Positions 1-8,296 of a stretch of DNA of 64,000 bases are shown piece by piece; position 1 is the stretch's first letter, and each line of letters begins with the position of its first letter. The stretch is taken from assembly GCA_910584845.1 (NCBI GenBank), contig CAJUDH010000016.1, positions 8,046-72,045 of the forward strand, given 5' to 3'. Under the pieces are notes generated by a model. It was not told the DNA's origin. It did no database searches and worked only from the letters and a program-made list of their open reading frames with translations. Origin of the DNA: an uncultured Lachnospiraceae bacterium (GTDB lineage Bacteria > Bacillota > Clostridia > Lachnospirales > Lachnospiraceae). The translations under genes were made by a program, and so were the position numbers.

Positions 1-30
1 AATAAATATAAAGTTTTGAATGGAGTTAGT

Positions 31-408
31 ATGATTTATAGAAACTATAAAGAAATAGAAAATATCAAACCAGGTGCAAAGCTATGGGCGTGTGCTTATA
101 AATTTGACAATAATAAGATTACAATGGGCTTAATATCAAAACCTGTATATGGGATGTTAAGAGGTTACGCATGGGATTATGATGCGATAGCTGAGGAAAA
201 ATCATATTCATCATTTTTTGTACCATTTAAAAGAAATAGCGAAACAGAATTTGCGAAATCGAAAGCAGTTCAAATTGATTCTAGAATGTATGCTGACACA
301 TATGAGGAATGTGTAGAGCTGTTTAATAGTTTAGTAAATGAAAAAGTAGAGTGGTTTTTAAAGAGAGCAGAAGAAACAAAGAAGGATTTGATTCGAGAAA
401 CGATATAA
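31..408 (+). CDS. Hypothetical phage protein
   Basis: This 125-residue soluble protein is of unrecognised family. An in-frame ATG exists at 16, but the GGAG at 22-25 is correctly spaced only for the ATG at 31, so the shorter start is chosen. It is rich in aromatic and charged residues, has no signal peptide or membrane segment, and its C-terminal third looks helical. The next gene begins 12 bases after the stop with its own strong ribosome-binding site. It belongs to the run of small AT-rich prophage genes. No function can be assigned. Confidence 0.6.
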   Translation: MIYRNYKEIENIKPGAKLWACAYKFDNNKITMGLISKPVYGMLRGYAWDYDAIAEEKSYSSFFVPFKRNSETEFAKSKAVQIDSRMYADTYEECVELFNSLVNEKVEWFLKRAEETKKDLIRETI

Positions 409-420
409 GGAGGATGAGAC

Positions 421-855
421 ATGTTAATTTTATTAACTATTGTGTTTTTGGTTTTATTAATTGTTGCTGCGAATAAAGATTGGGATAGCGCAGGAAGTTT
501 TTGTACGATTGGATTTGGAGTATGTTTAATAACTATTGTTGTATTAAGTTGGAGTATTGTCAGTGGATATACTTTGGAATCTAAAATAAATATGTATACA
601 GAAGAAAATCAAAATATTGAAGAAGATATGAATATTCTGGTAGAGCAGTACATGAATTATGAATCTGATACATATGGCAATTTAAAAAATGAAAGCAGTA
701 TTACGCTTGTATCTTTATATCCAGAATTGAAAGCGGATACTTTAGTAGAGAAACAAATTGAAATTTATACAGAGAATAATAAGAAGATCAAAGAGTTAAA
801 AGAGAAAATTATTAATATAAGCAACTATAAATGGCTTTTATATTTTGGTAGATGA
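421..855 (+). CDS. Small membrane protein with coiled-coil tail
   Basis: The protein has 144 residues. Residues 1-17 form one hydrophobic helix and residues about 26-49 a second, followed by a long charged helical region (residues about 52-135) that looks like coiled coil. An AAGGAGG sits just upstream of the ATG. The layout (two membrane helices, soluble helical tail) resembles small phage membrane proteins of unknown role. It is probably inserted in the inner membrane with the tail in the cytoplasm, which is inference from hydrophobicity only. Confidence 0.6.
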   Translation: MLILLTIVFLVLLIVAANKDWDSAGSFCTIGFGVCLITIVVLSWSIVSGYTLESKINMYTEENQNIEEDMNILVEQYMNYESDTYGNLKNESSITLVSLYPELKADTLVEKQIEIYTENNKKIKELKEKIINISNYKWLLYFGR

Positions 856-909
856 TGAAAATAAGGCAATGAAAGATAGGTTTCAAGTACACAAAGAAAG
901 GATATGAAA

Positions 910-1173
910 ATGGAAGGAAATAAGAGTTATATACAACAAATCGCTAATATGCTTGGTGTGGAAATTAATGAAGAATTTAAAATAAGACCAACAGAATACG
1001 GAAAAGTTTTAGGTTGTAAAGAGATTGATAAGGTATTTAGATTTGATACTGAATTAGTATACAAGGGATATAATGATGGTTGGTCTGAATGGTGGGGATA
1101 TGAGTGCGATAAATATTTGTATTATTTAATTCTTGGGAAGTATGAAATAGTTAAAATTAGCGATGCGGATTGA
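910..1173 (+). CDS. Hypothetical phage protein
   Basis: This is an 87-residue protein. ATG codons occur at 904 and 910; the AAGAAAGG ending at 901 is only 2 bases from the first but 8 from the second, so 910 is preferred. The middle carries several Trp and Tyr residues (WSEWWGYE). No domain is recognised. It sits in the same co-directional string as its neighbours and is probably co-transcribed with them. Confidence 0.5.
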   Translation: MEGNKSYIQQIANMLGVEINEEFKIRPTEYGKVLGCKEIDKVFRFDTELVYKGYNDGWSEWWGYECDKYLYYLILGKYEIVKISDAD

Positions 1174-1240
1174 AGGTTTATAAATAAAGGAAATTTGCCA
1201 ATGAATCAACGGAATCAACGCTTTCATGGAGGTGATTGGG

Positions 1241-1450
1241 ATTAAAATATTAAAATATCTTGTAACAAGACCAAAAGACACAGTAGAGGTATTGCTTATA
1301 AAAAATAAATGTGATGCTACATATTCATTTGTGAATATAACAAAAGGACACATTTGTCCGTGTCGATTCAATTCTGTTAAGGACGCAATTGGAGATATGG
1401 ATAGGTTAATTAAAGAAAATAAAATTATTAGGTATGAAAATGTTCAATGA
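1241..1450 (+). CDS. Hypothetical phage protein with probable AUU start
   Basis: The reading frame gives about 70 residues, beginning IKILKYLVTRPKD and ending in a Lys/Arg/Tyr-rich tail, with two Cys in the middle (ICPCRF). An ATG at 1226 opens the same frame, but the strong ribosome-binding site GGAGGTGA lies at 1228-1235, inside that extension. The only start-like codon correctly spaced after it is ATT at 1241. The start is therefore inferred to be AUU. The family is not recognised. Confidence 0.5.
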   Translation: MKILKYLVTRPKDTVEVLLIKNKCDATYSFVNITKGHICPCRFNSVKDAIGDMDRLIKENKIIRYENVQ

Positions 1451-1476
1451 ATCAAGTCTTTTAAAGGAGTGGAAAT

Positions 1477-1803
1477 ATTATTCAAGCTATAGACAAAATA
1501 ATTAATGGAAGTTATAAAGTAACTGAAAAACAAAGAATGTTGAATGAATATAAAGATGAAATAAATAAACAGATAAACGAAGCAATTAAAGAGATTGAAA
1601 AAGGATACAAATATTGTGCACAGTGTAAAGAATATTATAAAGAAAAAGCATGGGAGAAAGAAGAAAGACAAGAAATTAGAAAAGTATGCACATATACAGA
1701 TCCTATTGAATGGCAAGATAATGAATATGAAAATAAGAAATGTTTTGTTAAATATTCAATATGTCCAATGGGACATATGATAGAAGAAAACATTTCTTAT
1801 TAA
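1477..1803 (+). CDS. Hypothetical Cys-motif phage protein with probable AUU start
   Basis: The frame encodes about 108 residues. The first half is helical and charged, followed by a CxxC (YCAQCKEYY) and later a CPMGH motif, together a plausible zinc-binding site. The first ATG in frame is at 1537, with no ribosome-binding site in front of it. AAAGGAG at 1463-1469 is spaced 7 bases from an ATT at 1477 and the frame is open from there, so AUU is the inferred start. Function unknown. Confidence 0.5.
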   Translation: MIQAIDKIINGSYKVTEKQRMLNEYKDEINKQINEAIKEIEKGYKYCAQCKEYYKEKAWEKEERQEIRKVCTYTDPIEWQDNEYENKKCFVKYSICPMGHMIEENISY

Positions 1804-1837
1804 AAAAATGAATTCGCAATTTTAAGGAAAGTAAATT

Positions 1838-2158
1838 ATGGGAAATTGGAAATATAAATTAGAAGATGAAGGTAAGCAACTAAGAAAATTAATAGATGAA
1901 GGCGATTTGACTTTGGAAACTGTAATTGCTGTATATAATCAAATGATTGCTTGCTTAAAATTTTTAAAATTAAAGTTGATTGGAAGAGACAAAATTGATT
2001 TATCATATGAGATTGACTGTATGATAGAAGATTATAAATTGGCACGTCCAGAAGATACAGATGCTTATAATTATTATGAGGAAGAAGATATTCTTAATTT
2101 CAATCTGAGAGGATTTTATGATTTCTGTGATGATAATAGAGTGTGGTTCGGGCTATAA
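1838..2158 (+). CDS. Hypothetical acidic phage protein
   Basis: This 106-residue protein starts at ATG after an AAGGAAAG motif. The N-terminal 60 residues look helical with heptad-like Leu/Ile spacing; the C-terminal part is acidic and aromatic (NYYEEEDI, DDNRVWFGL). It has no Cys pairs for metal and no membrane segment. Family not recognised; it is treated as a prophage accessory gene. Confidence 0.55.
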   Translation: MGNWKYKLEDEGKQLRKLIDEGDLTLETVIAVYNQMIACLKFLKLKLIGRDKIDLSYEIDCMIEDYKLARPEDTDAYNYYEEEDILNFNLRGFYDFCDDNRVWFGL

Positions 2159-2200
2159 GAACAATAGAATGTGCGTTTCAAGAGAAGGAAAATTATATAA

Positions 2201-2464
2201 ATGAAGAAAAATGAATATGTAACATTTTGCAAATGTGGATGTGGAAATGGTATCGTTCTAAAAGCGGATAATGAAGATAATGATCTGTCTTTGCAGATTG
2301 TGAGTGATAATTTTTACTTTATGCAAAATAAAGGGAAGATATCATTAAAAGAAAAGATTAAATGTATTTGGTATATCATTGTAGGTAAAGAATATTGTTA
2401 CTTTGATATTTTGATTGATAAAGATGAATTACAAGAATTTAAAGAATTTGTAGCAAAGTTATAG
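2201..2464 (+). CDS. Hypothetical phage protein with CxCxC motif
   Basis: The protein has 87 residues and carries a dense cysteine cluster near the N terminus (FCKCGCGNGIV), which may bind a metal. The rest alternates hydrophobic and acidic residues, with no clear membrane helix. It precedes the DNA ligase gene by 11 bases and shares its operon. The function is unknown; the Cys motif is the only clue. Confidence 0.5.
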   Translation: MKKNEYVTFCKCGCGNGIVLKADNEDNDLSLQIVSDNFYFMQNKGKISLKEKIKCIWYIIVGKEYCYFDILIDKDELQEFKEFVAKL

Positions 2465-2475
2465 GAGGAATGTGA

Positions 2476-4425
2476 TTGGATAAAATAGGAAGAATTAAAG
2501 AGTTAGTGGGGATACTGCAAAAAGCATCATATGCCTATTATGGATTGGATAGTTCATTAATGACAGATAAAGAATATGATAATTTATACGATGAATTATC
2601 AGTATTAGAAAGAGAAACTAATTGCATATTGGCTGGCTCACCAACAATAAAAGTACAAGGATATATATTAGATGGTTTTACAAAAGTAAAGCATACAAAA
2701 CCAATGTTAAGTGCCAATAAAACAAAAGATACAAAAGAAATTGAAAAGTTTGTTACTAATAATAGATTCTACGGTTCATACAAACTTGATGGATTAACAG
2801 TTGTGGTTAGATACAAAAATGGCGAGTTTACACAAGGCATTACAAGAGGGAATGGTATAGAAGGGGAAGATGTAACAGAACAATGCAAATTTATTAAAAA
2901 TCTTCCTATGACTATTCCTTATAAAAGCAACTTAGAATTACGTGGCGAATGTGTGATCTCGTGGGATGAATTTAAAAGAATCAATAAAAATTTAGATATT
3001 CCATTTTCACATCCACGAAATCTGGCAGCGGGGACATTACGAAACCTTAATTTAAATATCATTAGGGAGAGAAATTTGTCTTTTGTAGTGTTTGAATGTG
3101 TAACAGATATGAAAGATGATAGTAAATCTGAAACACTAATTAATGTGCATAATATGGGTTTTGAAATTGTTCCAATTACAAAATTATATAGTACAGTAGA
3201 TCAGGTACACAATGCGTTGCAACCTGAATTTTATCAATATCCAACAGACGGGATTATTTTTGAGTTAGACAGTCGCAAATTATCTGAATCTTTAGGATCG
3301 ACATCTCATCATGAATGCTGTCGTATGGCACTGAAATGGGAAGATGAATTATATGATACTGTTTTAAAGGACATTGAATGGAATACTTCTAAAACTGGGC
3401 TGATAAATCCAGTAGCAGTATTTGAACCTGTAGATCTTGATGGAACTATTATGACCAGAGCCACTTTGCATAACATCTCTTATATAGAAGATTTACAATT
3501 GGGTATTGGAGATATAATTCAAGTATATCGTGCAAATATGGTAATTCCTAAAGTACATGATAATCTTACCAGAAGTAATACATATGAGCTTCCTAATAAA
3601 TGTCCTTGTTGCGGAGGAGATGTAGAAATACATAATGAAAATGGAAGTAAGACGCTGCATTGTATTAATCCTGATTGTGTGGCGAAACTATTAGGAAAAC
3701 TTGTTCACTTCGTAAGCAAGAACGCAATCAATATTGACGGATTATCAGAGCAGACATTACAGAAATTTATTGATTTAGGATGGCTTAACTCATTCAGAGA
3801 TATTTATTACTTATCAGAACACAAAGAAGAGATGTATAAACTTGATGGCTTTGGTAAGAAATCAGTAGACAAATTATTAGAAAACATTGAAAAAAGTAGA
3901 AATATTACATTGGATAGATTCATTTATGGACTGTGTATTCCTCTGATTGGCAGAACGGCAAGTAAAGAAATTGCCTTGTGTTGTAAGAAGGTAGCTATAA
4001 ATAATATGTGGGATGATATATATGCGTTTTTTAATTATGGGCCATTTTATCCATCTGAACTTAATGGATTTGGTGAAGTAATGTGTAAATCATTAAATGA
4101 GTATATATCTGAAAACAGAAATATAATTATGAAATTATCGAAAGAATTTAATATGAAAAATGTGACAAAGTTAGAACAGAAAGAGGAGAGTCTATTAAAT
4201 AAAAGTTTTGTAATTACTGGCAGCTTAAATCATTATAAAAACCGTGATGAACTTGTAAATATTATTGAACAGTTGGGAGGTAAAGTATCAGGATCAGTTA
4301 GTGCAAAAACAAATTACCTTATAAATAATGATACAAAAAGTAATTCGTCCAAAAATAAGAAAGCTAAAGAATTAGGAATACCAATTATAAGTGAAGGCCA
4401 ATTTGTTCAGATGATCACATCTTAA
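2476..4425 (+). CDS. ligA: NAD+-dependent DNA ligase LigA, phage-borne
   Basis: This 649-residue enzyme seals nicks in duplex DNA using NAD+. The adenylation motif KLDG is in YGSYKLDGL around residue 104, followed by TRGNG. An OB-fold comes next, then a four-Cys zinc finger (CPCCGG ... CINPDC, about residues 376-400), helix-hairpin-helix segments, and a C-terminal BRCT domain (KSFVITGSLNHYK onward). Length is close to the bacterial family norm of about 670. The start is TTG, set by GGAGGAA at 2464-2470. The AT-rich composition and phage context mark it as the element's own ligase, not the housekeeping copy. Confidence 0.93.
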   Translation: MDKIGRIKELVGILQKASYAYYGLDSSLMTDKEYDNLYDELSVLERETNCILAGSPTIKVQGYILDGFTKVKHTKPMLSANKTKDTKEIEKFVTNNRFYGSYKLDGLTVVVRYKNGEFTQGITRGNGIEGEDVTEQCKFIKNLPMTIPYKSNLELRGECVISWDEFKRINKNLDIPFSHPRNLAAGTLRNLNLNIIRERNLSFVVFECVTDMKDDSKSETLINVHNMGFEIVPITKLYSTVDQVHNALQPEFYQYPTDGIIFELDSRKLSESLGSTSHHECCRMALKWEDELYDTVLKDIEWNTSKTGLINPVAVFEPVDLDGTIMTRATLHNISYIEDLQLGIGDIIQVYRANMVIPKVHDNLTRSNTYELPNKCPCCGGDVEIHNENGSKTLHCINPDCVAKLLGKLVHFVSKNAINIDGLSEQTLQKFIDLGWLNSFRDIYYLSEHKEEMYKLDGFGKKSVDKLLENIEKSRNITLDRFIYGLCIPLIGRTASKEIALCCKKVAINNMWDDIYAFFNYGPFYPSELNGFGEVMCKSLNEYISENRNIIMKLSKEFNMKNVTKLEQKEESLLNKSFVITGSLNHYKNRDELVNIIEQLGGKVSGSVSAKTNYLINNDTKSNSSKNKKAKELGIPIISEGQFVQMITS

Positions 4426-4492
4426 AGTAGAAGTAATAAATGTAACTCGTAAACACATCAAATAAAATCAAATTTTAATCCTGGAGGTAAAA

Positions 4493-4729
4493 GTGAATAA
4501 GAAGAAAATCAAATTGTCAACGCCTGAAATGGTTACTGATTTTATTAATGTCTGCTCAAAATATGAGTGCGATATTAATTTATATGATGGACGAAATTTA
4601 ATTGATGCGAAATCAATTATTGGAGTTTTTGCTATTGCACAAGGAAAAGTAATTGAAGTACAAGCGATCAGTTCAGACGAAAGTGTTATTTCATCGTTTG
4701 TTGAAGATATGAAGAAATTTGAAGTATAA
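4493..4729 (+). CDS. HPr-like small protein (first copy)
   Basis: The 78-residue protein starts at GTG after a GGAGGT. The stretch from CDINLYDG to DAKSIIGVFAI matches the core of the PTS phosphocarrier HPr fold, in which a strand and helix carry a D/N-A-K-S-I-x-G pattern. The N-terminal active-site His of true HPr is not present, so phosphotransfer is unlikely. A second protein of the same type lies at 7362-7604. The role in the phage is unknown. Confidence 0.55.
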   Translation: MNKKKIKLSTPEMVTDFINVCSKYECDINLYDGRNLIDAKSIIGVFAIAQGKVIEVQAISSDESVISSFVEDMKKFEV

Positions 4730-4763
4730 AAACAAAACATAAAACAAAAGGAGAAGAAAAAGT

Positions 4764-5408
4764 ATGAGAGTTATTGAACCTAGCTATGAAATTTTCACAG
4801 AGATTTCCGAAGGTGGAATCAAGGAATTGCAACACATTGAGAAGATTGGACGCATATGTTATAAGTCAGAAGATAAGATTACAGAGGATGGTGAATCTGC
4901 TAAGAAGTTTGTGAAAATGCTGATTGAAAGAGGACATGAGGCAATGATAGAGCATTCGTCTTTATCTGTAAAGTTTACAGTAGATCGTGGAGTGTCACAT
5001 GAACTGGTGAGACATAGAATTGCTTCGTTTGCACAGGAGAGTACAAGATACTGTAACTATTCAAAAGATAAGTTTGATAATGGCATTACATTTATTAAAC
5101 CGTTTTTCTTTAAAGAAGGAACAACAGAATATGAAGAATGGGAAGATGCTATGGATAATGCGGAGCAGTCTTATTTATTCTTAATTAATGACTGTGGTGC
5201 CACACCGCAAGAAGCACGTTCTGTATTGCCTAACAGTACCAAGACAGAAATTACAATTACTGCTAACTATAGAGAGTGGCGTAACTTCTTTAAATTGAGA
5301 ACTGCAAAAGCAGCACATCCGCAGATGCAGGAGGTTACAAGACCGTTGCTGAAAGAATTAAAGACAAGATTACCTATTATTTTTGATGATATTGAAATGG
5401 AGGAATAA
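4764..5408 (+). CDS. thyX: FAD-dependent thymidylate synthase ThyX
   Basis: This 214-residue enzyme methylates dUMP to dTMP using methylenetetrahydrofolate, FAD and NADPH. The ThyX signature is visible as RHRIASFAQESTRY starting at residue 83, with flanking conserved sequence such as EHSSLSVKFTVDRGVSHELV and an R-S-V-L-P-N-S-T-K-T-E region near residue 152. Length fits the family. A strong AAGGAG precedes the ATG. Together with the ligase, reductase and dUTPase it gives the element its own dTTP supply. Confidence 0.93.
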   Translation: MRVIEPSYEIFTEISEGGIKELQHIEKIGRICYKSEDKITEDGESAKKFVKMLIERGHEAMIEHSSLSVKFTVDRGVSHELVRHRIASFAQESTRYCNYSKDKFDNGITFIKPFFFKEGTTEYEEWEDAMDNAEQSYLFLINDCGATPQEARSVLPNSTKTEITITANYREWRNFFKLRTAKAAHPQMQEVTRPLLKELKTRLPIIFDDIEMEE

Positions 5409-5416
5409 ATACATAT

Positions 5417-5521
5417 ATGATTATTGTTTTGTTAGGGGCTTCCGGATCAGGGAAGTCCACAATTGAAAATGAATTAGCAACACATCATGGCTTTGAAAAG
5501 ATTATTTCATTGAGCTACTAA
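5417..5521 (+). pseudogene. P-loop stub of a guanylate-kinase-like protein
   Basis: The 34-codon frame reads MIIVLLGASGSGKST followed by a short helix and stops after ISLSY. GASGSGKST is a clear Walker A motif and the context resembles the first 30 residues of guanylate kinase-like NMP kinases. Everything after the first helix is missing; the frame ends where a substrate-binding region would begin. It is read as a truncated remnant, although a short expressed peptide cannot be excluded. Confidence 0.55.
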
Positions 5522-5538
5522 TAAACGAGGTAAATTAT

Positions 5539-5640
5539 ATGAGAATTGTAACTGGTATTATTGCGTGTGTTTTGTTTTTATACTTATGTGGATTATATGT
5601 ATATTACAAGGCTATTAAATATTTTAATATCATTTTTTAA
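5539..5640 (+). CDS. 33-residue single-pass membrane peptide
   Basis: This short frame starts at ATG behind an ACGAGGT ribosome-binding site and encodes a single hydrophobic helix (residues about 4-23) followed by a basic/aromatic tail (YYKAIKYFN). Nothing similar is recognised. It is placed between two broken genes, so it may be real or chance; the ribosome-binding site and strong hydrophobicity argue for a real small membrane peptide. Confidence 0.35.
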   Translation: MRIVTGIIACVLFLYLCGLYVYYKAIKYFNIIF

Positions 5641-5660
5641 ATGGAGGGATAATTATATAG

Positions 5661-6233
5661 CAAAAAGAAGAAAATTTAATCAATAAATTTGATTTATCTG
5701 ATAAAAACAAAGATGGTACAGCGATTTTAATTTATGATAATCAAAATTATTATTTCGATATAAAAGACTATGACAAGATTTCTCAATTTTATTGGAAACC
5801 AAATAATAAAGGATATTTAGCACACTGGTTTGCAGTTTATGACTCGCAAGGCAAAAGAAAATCAGGATATATTTACTTTCATAAACATGTCTTAAATTTA
5901 GATAAATCACCAAGCAGAGTAGATCATATTGATAGAGATATCCATAATAATAGAAAAATAAATTTAAGAGAGTGTACGCATCAAGAAAATATTTTTAATT
6001 CGTCTATTGGAAAAAATAATAAATCAGGAATAATTGGAGTGAATTTTAACGCAGCAAAACATACATGGGCGGCTTCATTAATGATAAATGGAAAACATAT
6101 TTTTACAAAGAATTCTATTAATAAAGATGAAGCTATTAAAAATAGATTACTTGCTGAAATTAAATTCTTTGGGAAAGAATTTGCACCACAAAGACATTTA
6201 TTTAAAGAATATTTACAAGAAGGAGAGTATTGA
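5661..6233 (+). pseudogene. HNH homing endonuclease lacking a usable start
   Basis: About 190 codons are open. They encode an HNH endonuclease of the phage free-standing type: a strand-rich N-terminal region, the HNH core (HKHVLN ... VDHIDRDIHNNRKINLRE), and a C-terminal AP2-like DNA-binding part (SGIIGVNFNAAKHTWAASL). The codon immediately before the frame is TAG (5658-5660), and no ATG, GTG or TTG with a ribosome-binding site exists at the N terminus. GGAGGG at 5643-5648 is ideally spaced for the TAG position. A TTG-to-TAG change of the start codon is the simplest explanation. Confidence 0.7.
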
Positions 6234-6523
6234 TGGAAACAGAAAATATGCAGGATGTAATAATGGAACAAACAAAGAAAGAATTAAAAGAGTATGACAA
6301 TGTGAATCGTCCAGCGCATTATGCAGACTCAAAAATTGAAGTTATAGATTATATAGAAGATAAGAAGTTAGGGTTTTGTCTTGGTAATGCAGTTAAATAT
6401 ATTTCTAGGGCTGGAAAGAAGAAGGATAATGGTAGAGGTGTAATTGAAAAAGAAATAGAGGACTTACAGAAAGCAATATGGTATATCAATAGACGGATTT
6501 ATGAATTACAAGATTTAAAATAG
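6233..6523 (+). CDS. DUF3310 family phage protein
   Basis: This 96-residue protein carries the DUF3310 signature: VNRPAHYADSKIEVIDYIED followed by LGFCLGNAVKYISRAGKK and a C-terminal DLQKAIWYINRRI helix. Such proteins are common in phages of Firmicutes and lie among nucleotide-metabolism genes; their biochemical role is not firmly known. The ATG at 6233 is set by AAGGAG at 6220-6225 and overlaps the last base of the HNH frame's stop codon. Confidence 0.85.
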   Translation: METENMQDVIMEQTKKELKEYDNVNRPAHYADSKIEVIDYIEDKKLGFCLGNAVKYISRAGKKKDNGRGVIEKEIEDLQKAIWYINRRIYELQDLK

Positions 6524-6533
6524 GAGGATTTTA

Positions 6534-6989
6534 ATGAATAAAACAATTTACCTTGCAGGCGCAATGAGTTGCTATTTTAATACAGATCAGAATGATTATC
6601 TTAAGAAATGGAGAGAGGATGCAAAGAAATATGTTAAGAAACTATATGACAACATTACCATTGTGTCTCCAACTGATTTTTACGAAATTGGCAAGAACTA
6701 TCACAAATCTGAGTCTGAAGTTATGCGATTCGATCTTAGAATGGTTAGAGAAGCAGATATAGTATTATGTAACCTTCGAGATTTACATAGTTCATTAGGA
6801 ACCAGCGATGAAATTTTATATGCGTTTATTAGTGGAAAACCTGTAATTGGATTTTTGGAAGATGAATCTGAAATAAAAAATGTGCATCCTTGGAAAATTG
6901 AACAGATTGACAGGATCGAAACTAGGGAAGGTGCTATGAAAAGAGCGATTGACTATATCTATAGATATTATGTAGATAGATACAACTAA
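6534..6989 (+). CDS. Nucleoside 2-deoxyribosyltransferase-like protein
   Basis: The protein has 151 residues. The N-terminal strand IYLAGAM and the later READIVLCNLRDLHSSLGTSDE region match the nucleoside 2-deoxyribosyltransferase fold, where a C-terminal Glu/Asp pair acts in catalysis and base exchange. It would swap bases between deoxynucleosides or hydrolyse dNMPs, fitting the nucleotide-salvage theme of the neighbourhood. AGGAGG lies in front of the ATG. The substrate cannot be read from sequence. Confidence 0.75.
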   Translation: MNKTIYLAGAMSCYFNTDQNDYLKKWREDAKKYVKKLYDNITIVSPTDFYEIGKNYHKSESEVMRFDLRMVREADIVLCNLRDLHSSLGTSDEILYAFISGKPVIGFLEDESEIKNVHPWKIEQIDRIETREGAMKRAIDYIYRYYVDRYN

Positions 6990-7007
6990 AGGAAGGAGAT
7001 ATTAGAA

Positions 7008-7211
7008 ATTTTAGAAGTAATTAGTACGAGCCATGCGTTAGCCAAAGAACTATTAAGTAAACCAGACGGTTTCATAACAGCTACACTTTGCGATGAAGAA
7101 TATGTAATTGGTAATACACAAAGAATTGCTACTCATGCAAATATAGATGATTCAGTTACACATTGGACATTAAATTTGCGTGACGGTAGTAAAGGAAATT
7201 TGAAGAGGTAG
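7008..7211 (+). CDS. Small phage protein with probable AUU start
   Basis: The frame of about 67 residues reads ILEVISTSHALAKELLSKPD and continues through a strand-rich half (YVIGN, THWTLNLRDG). No ATG, GTG or TTG lies near its beginning. AAGGAGA at 6993-6999 is spaced about 9 bases from ATT at 7008. This is the third gene of the element in which AUU is the only well-placed start. Family unrecognised. Confidence 0.5.
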   Translation: MLEVISTSHALAKELLSKPDGFITATLCDEEYVIGNTQRIATHANIDDSVTHWTLNLRDGSKGNLKR

Positions 7212-7215
7212 TATA

Positions 7216-7365
7216 ATGATAAATTTGATAAAAAATGAATATCGGTATAATTCAAATTTTAGAAAATATGTTGATGAATATTGTAATAAGAACAGATGTA
7301 CAGTTGATGAAGCGTTTACTAATGAAAATGTTAAAAGAATGTTTTGGAGATATGCAGATGTATGA
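7216..7365 (+). CDS. Small basic phage protein
   Basis: This 49-residue frame starts at ATG after GAGGTAG and contains basic and aromatic residues with two Cys (DEYCNKNRCTVDEAF). Its stop overlaps the start of the next gene by four bases (ATGA), implying translational coupling. It has no recognised domain. Confidence 0.45.
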   Translation: MINLIKNEYRYNSNFRKYVDEYCNKNRCTVDEAFTNENVKRMFWRYADV

Positions 7366-7604
7366 TAATAGAACTTAAAACAATTCGAGATGTTAAAGAT
7401 TTTATAGAAATAAGTAGTAAATATCATGATAGTGATATTGTTGTGAAACAAGGTAGATATAGAGTTGATGGCAAAAGTATACTTGGGATTTTTAGCTTAA
7501 ATTTGTTAGAGCCAATCAAAGTTATTATTGATTCTGATTATGGTAATTCTAAGATTTCTTTTTACAACAGTATTGAAAAATGGAAAGCAAAACGTAGTGA
7601 TTAA
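7362..7604 (+). CDS. HPr-like small protein (second copy)
   Basis: The 80-residue protein begins MIIELKTIRDVKDF; an upstream in-frame ATG at 7344 lies inside the previous gene and lacks a ribosome-binding site. The segment DSDIVVKQGRYRVDGKSILGIFSL fits the HPr fold, as in the protein at 4493-4729, and again lacks the active-site His. It overlaps the preceding small gene by four bases. Two such proteins in one element suggests a shared, non-transport role. Confidence 0.55.
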   Translation: MIIELKTIRDVKDFIEISSKYHDSDIVVKQGRYRVDGKSILGIFSLNLLEPIKVIIDSDYGNSKISFYNSIEKWKAKRSD

Positions 7605-7633
7605 ATGCCTGTTTCATTGGCATAAAAATTTAA

Positions 7634-8293
7634 ATGAAAGTTGGTGATAAAATTAAAGAAGTACAACCATGTTCTCATTGTGGAGCCACAAGAAAGGGTA
7701 ATGTATATAGAAATAAAATTTGACTATGTAGAAAACATTATGACCAGTTTAGAAAGTTTGGTAAATTTTTAGATAATGTTAAAGACAGTAAAGGTAATAG
7801 AAATGAATACGTTTTTAATGATAATTTTTGTGGAATTATATTAAAAAATAAAAATTTTAAAATAGTCGGAATTGCAATTATTGACATTGATGATTATAAA
7901 GTATGTAAAAATTATAAATGGTATCTTGATTCCTCTGGTTACGCAAGGACAAGCATAAATAACCGAAAAATAAGATTACATAGATTTTTATTAAAACCAA
8001 AAGACGAAGAAATAATAGACCATATAAATAGAAATAGATTAGACTGTAGAAGAAAAAATATGCGAATTGTAACACGAAGAGAAAATAGTATTAATCGAGG
8101 ACTTCAATCTAATAACAATAGTGGAGTATCAGGAGTATATTTTGCAAATGGATACTGGGTTTCAAGATTAAAACGAGAAGAAATGTACTTAACAAAATAT
8201 TTTAAAAATAAAGAAGATGCTATAAATCAGAGATTATTATGGGAAGTTGAGTATTTTGGAGATTACGCACCACAAATTAATATGAGGAGGTAA
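7634..8293 (+). pseudogene. HNH endonuclease interrupted by in-frame TGA
   Basis: The frame runs 7634-8293 with one in-frame TGA at 7721-7723. Before it is half of a Cys4-like zinc knuckle (PCSHCGATRKGN); right after it comes the other half (LCRKHYDQF). Then follow the HNH core (RLHRFLLKP ... IDHINRNRLDCRRKNMRI) and an AP2-like tail (SGVSGVYFANGYWVSRLKR). The reading frame is unchanged across the stop, so a point change is likelier than an indel. Translation could resume at the ATG at 8060, but that would lack the nuclease core. Confidence 0.7.
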
Positions 8294-8296
8294 TTA

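Noticed and set aside
5652..5663. TAG read as glutamine (recoded phage code) so that the HNH gene starts upstream
   Set aside because: No other gene of the element contains in-frame TAG codons, and several genes end in TAG, so recoding is not supported.
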